Source: Candidatus Cloacimonadota bacterium (GTDB taxonomy: Bacteria > Cloacimonadota > Cloacimonadia > Cloacimonadales > TCS61). Taken from it: a stretch of 5,332 nt of DNA. The stretch covers positions 1 to 5,332 of the forward strand of contig JAGLWO010000103.1 of the NCBI GenBank assembly GCA_023133395.1, given 5' to 3'. Shown one piece after another: positions 1-5,332 of this stretch. Under the pieces are notes generated by a model. The model worked only from the letters and a program-made list of their open reading frames with translations. It was not told where the DNA came from and made no database searches. The position numbers and the translations under genes were made by a program. How positions within the stretch are numbered: position 1 is the stretch's first letter; the number at the start of each line of letters is the position of its first letter.

Positions 1-1
1 G

Positions 2-1012
2 TATGATACTCTCTGGACTCCAGGACCAAGTTTTCCTGTTAATAATCAATCTGTCTGGATTGGAGATGCCCAGTTGTGGATTGAAGGAGAGGTTTATGGG
101 AAACAAACCTGGGGATGTGCTGATACCATTTTCATAGTTGGCGATATAACTTATGCTAATACAACACCGGGTCAACCTCCAGATGTAATTGGTAGTGTAA
201 ATGAAACGGATTATTTCGGGCTGGTCTCTGAGCAGAAGATTTTGATAAGATATAAACACCGCGATCCCTTTGAATATATGGAATTGGTAGATCAAAATTG
301 TTACAGCATTATGCTTTATGGTGCTTATGCTGCTATCGGGCAAGGTGATGAATCACTGCATGGAGTTATGGTATGTCATTATGATGGTATATTTACTTTC
401 CAGTATCATCACCCGCATGGCTCCACGCCAAATTTCCGGGCTCCAAGTCCATATACAGGGAATGATACTTTATACGATTATGTAGATTTGCATAAATATA
501 TTTTCCCGCAGAATAATGTCCCAGCCAATATTAATGGATTTAATCTGCATGGGAATAATCCTGTTGGACCTTATAATACATGTGGCTATCCTTATGAAGA
601 TCCGGGATATATATTCTCATTTCCTAATAATAATCCATCGAATTATGCCTTTCCTTATGGTACGGATTACCCATGGTATAATCCGGTCTGGCCTGAATCA
701 GCAGAAGATATTGTGTTTGAAAGAGGTATTATTACAATATTTGGTGCAATAGCCCAAAGACGACGTGGTTTTGTTCATCGTTCCGGAGGTGATCCATACA
801 ATCACCCTAATAATTATGATTGGGAAATGGATGAGTACCATTATGACGGAACTCACCCAACTTGCGGATATAATAAAGACTATCATTTTGATGAAAGATT
901 CAGGTTCATTCAACCCCCGGACTATCCCCAGATTTATGAAGGATGGGGAGCAAGTCAGTTAACTGCTTTTACAAAGCAATCATGGTCCTTTAAATCTCCT
1001 CCAACTGATTAA
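2..1012 (+). CDS. PilX/DUF4900-like exported protein, C-terminal part (5'-truncated by window edge)
   Basis: The frame is open from base 2, so the real start lies upstream; the in-frame TTG at 74 is only an internal leucine codon. 336 residues are visible. The pattern fits the C-terminal region of PilX-like/DUF4900-type proteins of T4P-bearing bacteria: an extended beta stretch 'WIEGEVYG...TIFIVGDITY' (visible residues about 26-51), then 'FGLVSEQKILI' (72-82), a repeat-of-theme 'GAIAQRRRGFVHR' (248-260), and an end 'GYNKDYHFDERF' followed by 'PPDYP' (289-309). This resembles the family's 'G(Y).KdY.yD.R...PPyfP' ending, recalled from memory and not searched. The protein is rich in Tyr, Asn, Pro, Gly and His and has five cysteines (visible residues 39, 100, 125, 194, 288), suggesting an extracytoplasmic fold that could hold disulfides. 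Its position next to pilM supports a pilus- or secretion-related surface role. A prepilin-like N terminus, if any, is outside the window. The exact function is unknown. Confidence 0.65.
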   Translation, partial: YDTLWTPGPSFPVNNQSVWIGDAQLWIEGEVYGKQTWGCADTIFIVGDITYANTTPGQPPDVIGSVNETDYFGLVSEQKILIRYKHRDPFEYMELVDQNCYSIMLYGAYAAIGQGDESLHGVMVCHYDGIFTFQYHHPHGSTPNFRAPSPYTGNDTLYDYVDLHKYIFPQNNVPANINGFNLHGNNPVGPYNTCGYPYEDPGYIFSFPNNNPSNYAFPYGTDYPWYNPVWPESAEDIVFERGIITIFGAIAQRRRGFVHRSGGDPYNHPNNYDWEMDEYHYDGTHPTCGYNKDYHFDERFRFIQPPDYPQIYEGWGASQLTAFTKQSWSFKSPPTD

Positions 1013-1017
1013 TAAAA

Positions 1018-1035
1018 GGAATTAGGACCAGTTCC
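1018..1035 (+). terminator. Small hairpin in the pilX-like/pilM gap, possible weak terminator or attenuator
   Basis: Six bases after the upstream stop codon, GGAATT (1018-1023) can pair with AGTTCC (1030-1035), including one G-T wobble, around a 6-base loop. A run of six T lies at 1049-1054, but about 13 bases of mostly A/T separate it from the stem, so this is not a classical intrinsic terminator. A TATAAA at 1057-1062 could be a -10 box, but no good -35 accompanies it. It could mark the boundary between the upstream gene and the pil operon, or be chance. Confidence 0.25.
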
Positions 1036-1079
1036 AAATATTTAAAAATTTTTTAGTATAAATGTATATGTGAGGTTGC

Positions 1080-2147
1080 ATGGCAAAAACGAAAACAGCA
1101 AAATTTAAGGAATCGATTGGATTGGACATTGGAAATCACAGCATTAAAATGGTACATCTGAAGAAGCTGCATCATGGTTTTAAACTTGTGAATTATGAGA
1201 TCCAATCGACTATTCCTGAAGGAATTGAACCAATACTCTCAGATTTGTCACCGGATAGATTTGCTCCAATACTGGCAAGTATTTTGAAATCTCTAAAACT
1301 AAACCCGAAGAAGATTAAACATATCGTTTCATCAATAGGTGGTGATAATACAAGTATAAAACAAATTAAGACGATTTTCCTGCCGGAAGATGAACTGGAA
1401 TCCGCTTTGTTTTTCGAAGCAAAAAAACATCTTCCGATAAGTGGTGCTGAGATGCTACTGGATTACCAGGTTCTAAGTGTAGAAGAAAAAACTAATAATA
1501 TGAATATACTTCTTGCCTCTGCCACTAAAAAACTTCTGCAGGAGCACACAAATATTTTAACTTCAATTGGTTTAACACCAGGGATCGTAGACCTGGAATC
1601 CCTGGCTGTAGCTAATAGTTTTACTCTGAATACTTTTATAGAAGATGGGGTTTATGTTATCCTCAATATCGGAGCATTTAAAACCAACATGGTTATTTAC
1701 GGAGCAAAAACGAAATTTTTCGCTCGTGATATTGCCTGGGGTGGTTACAACTTCACAAAAGATATTATGAAACAGAAAAAAATGTCCTATGAAGAAGCGG
1801 AGAAATATAAATTTGAACATGGATTAAAAAAAGAAGGAACTGAAACAGAAAATTCTTCCCTCATTCTGGATATTACTGAAAAAACAACAGCAGAGCATAT
1901 CACCCAGGATGTGAAAAGATCTCTCAGGTTTTATGTGAAAGAAGCAGGTAGCAGTGATTTTAAAAAGATCCTACTTGTTGGTGGTGGTGCTAAACTGATT
2001 GGTTTTCCCGAATTTGTGGAAGATCAGCTTAAAGTTCCTACCGAAATTTACAATCCCTTTGTTAATTTAGACAAAGTTGAGAAGTTCAGTGATGAACAGA
2101 ATCCTCAACTTGCACTTGCTCTGGGCTTGGCTATGAGACCGGAATAG
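1080..2147 (+). CDS. pilM: Type IV pilus assembly protein PilM (actin-like ATPase fold)
   Basis: PilM is the cytoplasmic, FtsA/actin-like component of the T4P alignment complex. It binds nucleotide and docks on the cytoplasmic tail of PilN. The 355-residue length is normal for the family. Visible motifs are the phosphate-1 loop 'IGLDIGNHSIKMV' (residues 13-25), the phosphate-2 strand-turn 'VILNIGAFKTNMVIY' (193-207), the PilM signature 'FFARDIAWGGYNFTKDI' followed by 'SYEEAEKYK' (213-244), the adenosine motif 'ILLVGGGAKLIGF' (297-309), 'VPTEIYNPF' (319-327) and the ending 'LALALGLAMRPE'. The start is ATG with GAGG at 1072-1075, four bases upstream, and the alignment to the family N terminus is natural. 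It is the first gene of a tight run with pilN, which begins 10 bases after its stop. No key motif is missing, although the phosphate-1 loop has Asn-His where many PilM have Ser-Ser. Confidence 0.93.
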   Translation: MAKTKTAKFKESIGLDIGNHSIKMVHLKKLHHGFKLVNYEIQSTIPEGIEPILSDLSPDRFAPILASILKSLKLNPKKIKHIVSSIGGDNTSIKQIKTIFLPEDELESALFFEAKKHLPISGAEMLLDYQVLSVEEKTNNMNILLASATKKLLQEHTNILTSIGLTPGIVDLESLAVANSFTLNTFIEDGVYVILNIGAFKTNMVIYGAKTKFFARDIAWGGYNFTKDIMKQKKMSYEEAEKYKFEHGLKKEGTETENSSLILDITEKTTAEHITQDVKRSLRFYVKEAGSSDFKKILLVGGGAKLIGFPEFVEDQLKVPTEIYNPFVNLDKVEKFSDEQNPQLALALGLAMRPE

Positions 2148-2157
2148 AGGAGTTGCT

Positions 2158-2751
2158 ATGAATCAATTTTTCTTTAAAATAAATTTGAACAAATATGGTG
2201 AATTAAAACAGCAAATTATATCTGAGAATAGAACTTTCAAAATTACTGCAATAACTTACGGAGCAGTTTTAGTTGTTATGGTAACTTTTGTAATACTTCT
2301 CAATTATAGTATGAAAACAAAAATCGAGAATCGCAGGTCTTTGTTGAGACAAATCAAAAAGGAAATAGAGACTTACCAGGTTAGTGGTGAGTTCCTTTCT
2401 TCAAAAGATTTGCAAAGGATTGCAAAAATAAGTACGGAAAGGATATTCTGGGCAAAAAAACTGGTTGCATTTTCCGAGGTCACAACAGATAAAATTGCAA
2501 TCACACATTTCTCATTTAAAAATAATAATCTGAGTTTATATGGGATAACAAAGCTTGATAAGAAAGAGAAGGAATTCAATTTGATCGATAACTTTATAAC
2601 TAAACTGAAAAGTAATAAACAGATCAGTATTGATTTCCCTGATATTCAATTTAAGAAATCTCATCGTGACATTGAAAAAGATGTTGAAATCCTGCGTTTC
2701 CAGATCGATTGTATTGCAAAGAAACCTGATAAGAAGGAAGGTCGCATATGA
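2158..2751 (+). CDS. pilN: Type IV pilus assembly protein PilN
   Basis: PilN is a bitopic inner-membrane protein whose short cytoplasmic N terminus binds PilM and whose periplasmic domain pairs with PilO. The 197-residue product has a 27-residue cytoplasmic head with 'FKINLNKYG' (6-14), one transmembrane helix at about 28-48, a basic/acidic coiled-coil-like helix at about 52-74, and a periplasmic domain. That domain carries the family-like pattern 'RIFWAKKLVAFSEVTTDKI' then 'FKNNNLSLYGI' (95-130) and a final strand 'VEILRFQIDCIAK' (176-188). The start ATG has a good AGGAG at 2148-2152, directly behind the pilM stop and five bases from the ATG. The 3' end overlaps pilO by four bases (ATGA), which indicates translational coupling. 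Position, length, topology and motif all agree. The PilM-binding motif departs from the usual INLLP form. Confidence 0.82.
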   Translation: MNQFFFKINLNKYGELKQQIISENRTFKITAITYGAVLVVMVTFVILLNYSMKTKIENRRSLLRQIKKEIETYQVSGEFLSSKDLQRIAKISTERIFWAKKLVAFSEVTTDKIAITHFSFKNNNLSLYGITKLDKKEKEFNLIDNFITKLKSNKQISIDFPDIQFKKSHRDIEKDVEILRFQIDCIAKKPDKKEGRI

Positions 2752-3305
2752 GAGAAAAATATTTGTTCCTGTTTTGTGTAATGATATTAACAGCTTTATG
2801 TTTCTTCTATTTCAGTACAAACAATATTAAAGCAAAATCTAAGAAAATTATTGCTTATGATAAAAGGATAAAGATTGAGCAGGAAAAACTGAACAGTGCA
2901 AAAGTTCTGAATGAGCAACTTCAGGAGGTTTCCAAGGTTATTGTAAAGAGCATGACAAAAAAGGCTGAATTTACTCCTGATGAAGTTAATTCCTTTATAA
3001 AAAAACTGGCGGACCTTGCTGACAGATACGAAATTGCAGTTCTTTCAATTTACCCGAAAGTAATTTCTACAACCAGAAAACATTTAATTGAACAACAATA
3101 CACTCTTATGCTTAATTGTACTTACGTTCAGATGGGGCAGTTTCTATCAAAATTGGAAAGCTTTGATCATATCATTAATGTAAAAACCCTTGATGTTAAC
3201 CCGTTAAAAAAAGATAAAAAAGAAGGAAGTGATGAAACCGGAAATATTACTCGCTACAAAGTTACATTAGAACTTTCTACTTTTAAAATCATCAAGGAGG
3301 TGTAG
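2748..3305 (+). CDS. pilO: Type IV pilus assembly protein PilO
   Basis: PilO is the partner of PilN: an inner-membrane bitopic protein with a periplasmic coiled coil and a ferredoxin-like domain that helps connect to PilP and the pilin machinery. The 185-residue product shows a short N terminus, a transmembrane helix at about residues 5-23, a charged coiled-coil-like helix at about 27-70, a helix 'EVNSFIKKLADLADRYEI' (79-96) and the PilO-type core 'TYVQMGQFLSKLESF' then 'INVKTLDV' (125-150). A polar, Lys-rich loop (153-167) precedes the last strand 'RYKVTLELSTF' (169-179). The start ATG overlaps the pilN stop as ATGA, and AAGGAAGG at 2734-2741 inside pilN supplies the ribosome site. Sequence identity to characterised PilO is probably low, so the call leans on topology and gene order as well as motif. 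Confidence 0.8.
   Translation: MREKYLFLFCVMILTALCFFYFSTNNIKAKSKKIIAYDKRIKIEQEKLNSAKVLNEQLQEVSKVIVKSMTKKAEFTPDEVNSFIKKLADLADRYEIAVLSIYPKVISTTRKHLIEQQYTLMLNCTYVQMGQFLSKLESFDHIINVKTLDVNPLKKDKKEGSDETGNITRYKVTLELSTFKIIKEV
3294..3301 (+). promoter_or_regulatory. Consensus Shine-Dalgarno for the pilP-like gene inside the end of pilO
   Basis: AAGGAGGT is a full anti-16S match sitting in the last codons of pilO. The pilO stop TAG (3303-3305) is followed at once by the ATG at 3306. The SD ends a few bases from this ATG, which fixes the start of the next gene and implies coupled translation. Confidence 0.75.
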
Positions 3306-3857
3306 ATGGAAAAAAAATATCTGAAAGACTTTGTTATTGCTCTTGTAGTTATTCTTTTCATAGCCTTTGGAATCAAAGATTACAATCTTTATAAAAAAGT
3401 TGAAAAAATACCTTCTGAATCAAAATACAAAAAAATCGCTCTCAGTGAACAACTGCTTGGTCAAATTCATAATATTGAGAGATCAATCAAGGATAGAAAA
3501 CAGTTTGTTTTCACAGTAACAAAAGACCCTTTGGAACAGGATCTGATCGTAAGAACGATAAAAGACCTGGAAAAACAGTGGAGAGAAGATGTTGAGAATA
3601 TGGTTCGTCTTGAATCTACTATTGTTCCAGAGAAAGGTAAAAAGAAAGTAGCTATATCTCATAAAGGAAAGACAAAAATATATACAGTAGGTGATGAATT
3701 TGTCTATGGGAAAATAATCGATATTCGTGAGGGTGAGCTAACATATTTAAACCATGGTAAAACAAGGATTTTGAAATTGCAGAAATTACCTGAGAAACCT
3801 AAAGAAATCCTGCAATCGACAAAAAAAACAAAAAAATCAAGAGAATATAATTGGTAA
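3306..3857 (+). CDS. PilP/GspC-like membrane-anchored protein with homology-region (HR) domain
   Basis: By position this is the pilP gene, whose product normally links the PilN/PilO dimer to the N0 domain of the secretin. The 183-residue product has a transmembrane anchor at about residues 8-23 and a charged linker with helices (about 30-105). A compact beta domain follows at about 112-160: 'KVAISHKGKTKIYTVGDEF' then 'YGKIIDIREGELTYL' and 'GKTRILKLQ'. This is the pattern of GspC HR/PilP beta domains (short strand, '.G..Y.VGD...G..I..I....v.l...g....l'). A basic tail (162-181) follows. PilP is usually a lipoprotein, but no lipobox cysteine is seen and the protein contains no cysteine at all, so the architecture is closer to GspC. 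The start is the ATG immediately after the pilO stop. The gene has A8 runs at 3310-3317 and 3821-3828 and an A7 run at 3830-3836. The family assignment is inference from fold pattern and context. Confidence 0.65.
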   Translation: MEKKYLKDFVIALVVILFIAFGIKDYNLYKKVEKIPSESKYKKIALSEQLLGQIHNIERSIKDRKQFVFTVTKDPLEQDLIVRTIKDLEKQWREDVENMVRLESTIVPEKGKKKVAISHKGKTKIYTVGDEFVYGKIIDIREGELTYLNHGKTRILKLQKLPEKPKEILQSTKKTKKSREYNW

Positions 3858-3860
3858 TCT

Positions 3861-3867
3861 AAAGGAG
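3861..3867 (+). promoter_or_regulatory. Shine-Dalgarno of pilQ
   Basis: AAAGGAG lies in the 15-base gap after the pilP-like stop, five bases before the ATG at 3873. It supports that start, which is also the one that gives a complete signal peptide. Confidence 0.7.
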
Positions 3868-3872
3868 AATGT

Positions 3873-5282
3873 ATGAAGAAAATTAAGTTTAACATAATTC
3901 TATCAGTGCTTTTCTTATCAGTTTTCTTAATTGGAAGTTTTAATTTATTTGCTCAGGAAGAATCTGTAGACCTGTTAAACAGGAAGATCACACTTGATGC
4001 TGAAGATGCTTCCATTTCCCACATTATTTCAACAATGGCTCGTCTGAGTGATTGCAACATCGTACTTGCTATGGATATTACAGCTGAAAAGGATATAGCT
4101 GAAGAGAGGAAAATTACGATTCATCTAAAAGAAGTTCCTATAGAACAGGCACTGGCATTGGTAGTAAAATCTATTGGACTTTCCTATCGTTTAGTTGGAG
4201 AAAAGACTTTTATTGTTGGTGAAAAAGCAAGAATCGAAGAGGAAATCGGTGAAAGAACTTATCTTATTAATCTAAACTATGTTGATGCTGAGAAGATTGT
4301 GGAATCTTTGAAGATTATGCCGGGTGAATCTGTTGCAATAGAAGGTCAAAACACTATACTTCTTCGTGCAAATCCTGAAACTTTTGCTGATATAAGCAGA
4401 AAAATCGAAGAGATCGACGTCCCGCAAAAACAAATTGAAGTTCGCTGTAGATTTATAGAAATTTCTGTTACACAAGCGAAAAAAATCGGTATAGACTGGG
4501 CAAAACTTAGTTCGTTAACCACAATATTAGCTGAGAATGTAATGAGTGCAGATGGTGTGGGTCTGCCATACAATTATACTGATGAAACAGGGGCTACTCC
4601 GCATGGAGACCTTTCAGCACTTGGTGAATTACCGGAAGATCAGTATTTCCAGAGAATGGAAGACATCTCTGATATAGGTCATTTCAGCCGTCAGATGACA
4701 GCATTTGATATTACTGTAGATTGGCTTCTGGAAAATAATGCAGCAAAGCTTCTTACAGATACAAGAATTACAGCTTTGAATGGTGAAGAAGCTGAAATTC
4801 ATATTGGTGAAGTGGTTCCTTATGTGGTTACTGATTATGAGTATGAACTTCAGGTTGAACGTGAAGAAGTTGGTATCAAACTGAAGATTAAACCTTCTGT
4901 AAATAAGGATGGTCAGATCACAGTAAAAATAGAACCGGAAGTAAGCTCGGTCGTGGAACTTGTCGGTGGATACGTTCCCAGAACAAAAGTAAGAAAAGTA
5001 ACTACTACAGTAACAGTTCCTGATGGGACTAAGATCATCGTTGGTGGTTTATTGTCTTCCTTGATCACAAAAAAGATAAATAAACTTCCTCTTCTCGGGG
5101 ATATTCCTATTATAGGCAAATTATTTCAGCATGTAGAAGAAGAAATTGAAAATCATGATCTCATTATCGAAATAACCCCTCATGTTGTTACTTTAGAAGA
5201 GCATAACGTAGAATATGAAATCGATGAACGACTTGAGAGAAAATTAATAAAAGAAAAAGTTCCTGAGGAAATTCAGGAATAG
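3873..5282 (+). CDS. pilQ: Secretin, PilQ-type outer-membrane channel (compact, N0-N1-secretin)
   Basis: Secretins form the multimeric outer-membrane gate for the pilus. The 469-residue product starts with a signal peptide (basic MKKIK, hydrophobic 8-25, likely cut after Ala27). An N0/STN-like domain spans about 33-116 ('KITLDAEDASISHIISTMA', then 'KITIHLKEVPIEQALALVV'). A single N1/KH-like domain spans about 127-185 ('YLINLNYVDAEKIVESL', 'NTILLRANPETFADISRKI'). The secretin core starts at 'KQIEVRCRFIEIS' (186-198) and includes 'LLTDTRITALNGEEAEIHIG' with 'VVPYVV' (293-319). The signature end runs from 'VTTTVTVPDGTKIIVGGL' (376-393) through 'KLPLLGDIPIIGKLF' (404-418) to 'LIIEITPHVV' (430-439). 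AMIN domains, common in PilQ, are absent, and there is only one N1-type repeat against three N1-N3 repeats in GspD. A charged 30-residue tail (440-469) follows the core. The order after pilMNO favours PilQ over GspD. Confidence 0.88.
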   Translation: MKKIKFNIILSVLFLSVFLIGSFNLFAQEESVDLLNRKITLDAEDASISHIISTMARLSDCNIVLAMDITAEKDIAEERKITIHLKEVPIEQALALVVKSIGLSYRLVGEKTFIVGEKARIEEEIGERTYLINLNYVDAEKIVESLKIMPGESVAIEGQNTILLRANPETFADISRKIEEIDVPQKQIEVRCRFIEISVTQAKKIGIDWAKLSSLTTILAENVMSADGVGLPYNYTDETGATPHGDLSALGELPEDQYFQRMEDISDIGHFSRQMTAFDITVDWLLENNAAKLLTDTRITALNGEEAEIHIGEVVPYVVTDYEYELQVEREEVGIKLKIKPSVNKDGQITVKIEPEVSSVVELVGGYVPRTKVRKVTTTVTVPDGTKIIVGGLLSSLITKKINKLPLLGDIPIIGKLFQHVEEEIENHDLIIEITPHVVTLEEHNVEYEIDERLERKLIKEKVPEEIQE

Positions 5283-5287
5283 GAGGA
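5281..5287 (+). promoter_or_regulatory. Shine-Dalgarno of the next gene, overlapping the pilQ stop
   Basis: AGGAGGA overlaps the TAG stop of pilQ (5280-5282) and lies four bases before the ATG at 5292. This matches the spacing used throughout the operon and argues that the downstream gene is cotranscribed. Confidence 0.65.
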
Positions 5288-5291
5288 AATT

Positions 5292-5332
5292 ATGAAATTT
5301 AAAAAATTTTTAATTGTACTACCTGCCTTATT
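5292..5332 (+). CDS. Start of a further gene in the operon, likely exported (truncated by window edge)
   Basis: Only 13 codons are visible: MKFKKFLIVLPAL. Basic residues followed by a hydrophobic stretch look like the beginning of a signal peptide or membrane anchor. A strong SD precedes the ATG, and the gap from the pilQ stop is 9 bases. The product cannot be identified from this fragment. By context it may be another envelope component of the pilus or secretion machine. Confidence 0.6.
   Translation, partial: MKFKKFLIVLPAL

Noticed and set aside
74..1012. Gene start at the TTG at position 74
   Set aside because: The same frame is open without a stop from base 2, the residues upstream of 74 read as plausible protein, and the TTG falls inside a conserved-looking beta strand. 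The gene is simply cut by the window edge.
1057..1062. Firm promoter call at TATAAA before pilM
   Set aside because: No -35-like hexamer at a proper distance; in DNA this AT-rich such a box is expected by chance.
1572..1820. Antisense open frame within pilM
   Set aside because: It is hydrophobic/aromatic low-quality sequence lying opposite a well-supported PilM core, with no independent signal for translation; the same holds for the other antisense frames at 698-913, 2373-2579, 3704-3895, 4272-4475, 4346-4573 and 4913-5119.
2630..2830. Extra + strand open frame across the pilN/pilO junction
   Set aside because: It overlaps two genes with coherent topology and motifs, and its own translation shows no domain pattern. 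It is an alternative-frame shadow.
1080..5282. Type II secretion operon (GspL/M/C/D) instead of type IV pilus
   Set aside because: PilM and PilN are separate genes rather than fused as in GspL, and the order M-N-O-P-Q with a one-N1 secretin is the T4P arrangement. The GspC-like feature of the fourth gene is kept as a finding.
1..5332. Mobile element, CRISPR array, tRNA/rRNA or toxin-antitoxin content
   Set aside because: No tandem or spaced direct repeats, terminal inverted repeats, transposase motifs or RNA gene structures were seen; the window is almost fully occupied by envelope-machine genes.

Overview
The window is AT-rich bacterial DNA with all genes on the + strand and almost no spacing between them. 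It holds a type IV pilus (T4P) alignment and outer-membrane complex operon in the canonical order pilM-pilN-pilO-(pilP-like)-pilQ. It is flanked upstream by the 3' part of a large exported PilX/DUF4900-like protein gene and downstream by the first codons of another gene with a secretory-type N terminus. An outer-membrane secretin implies a diderm. AT-rich coding, a PilX/DUF4900-like neighbour and divergent Pil proteins suggest an uncultured lineage such as Cloacimonadota or another FCB-type phylum. That taxonomic guess is inference and not proven by the sequence.

Layout: 2-1012 is the C-terminal 336 codons of the PilX/DUF4900-like protein, whose frame is open through the left edge. 1013-1079 is a 67-base gap with a small hairpin and an AT-rich stretch. 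1080-2147 is pilM (actin-like cytoplasmic ATPase fold). 2158-2751 is pilN and 2748-3305 is pilO, two bitopic inner-membrane proteins with periplasmic ferredoxin-like domains; their genes overlap by ATGA. 3306-3857 encodes a membrane-anchored protein with a GspC/PilP-type homology-region domain in the pilP slot, starting on the base after the pilO stop. 3873-5282 is a compact secretin (signal peptide, N0, N1, secretin core). 5292 onward is the start of a further gene.

How they work together, from family knowledge: PilM binds the cytoplasmic N-terminus of PilN. PilN and PilO form a periplasmic heterodimer. The PilP/GspC-like protein bridges that dimer to the N0 domain of the secretin, through which the pilus (or a pseudopilus) crosses the outer membrane. 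The upstream exported protein may be a surface or minor-pilin-like component that uses this machine.

There is no convincing wholly new system here. The points worth a second look are a PilP-slot protein built like GspC (transmembrane anchor, no lipobox), a PilQ without AMIN domains, a PilN with an altered PilM-binding motif, the cysteine- and aromatic-rich PilX-like tail, and a homopolymer pair near the end of the pilP-like gene where a one-base slip would create an ATGA overlap with pilQ.
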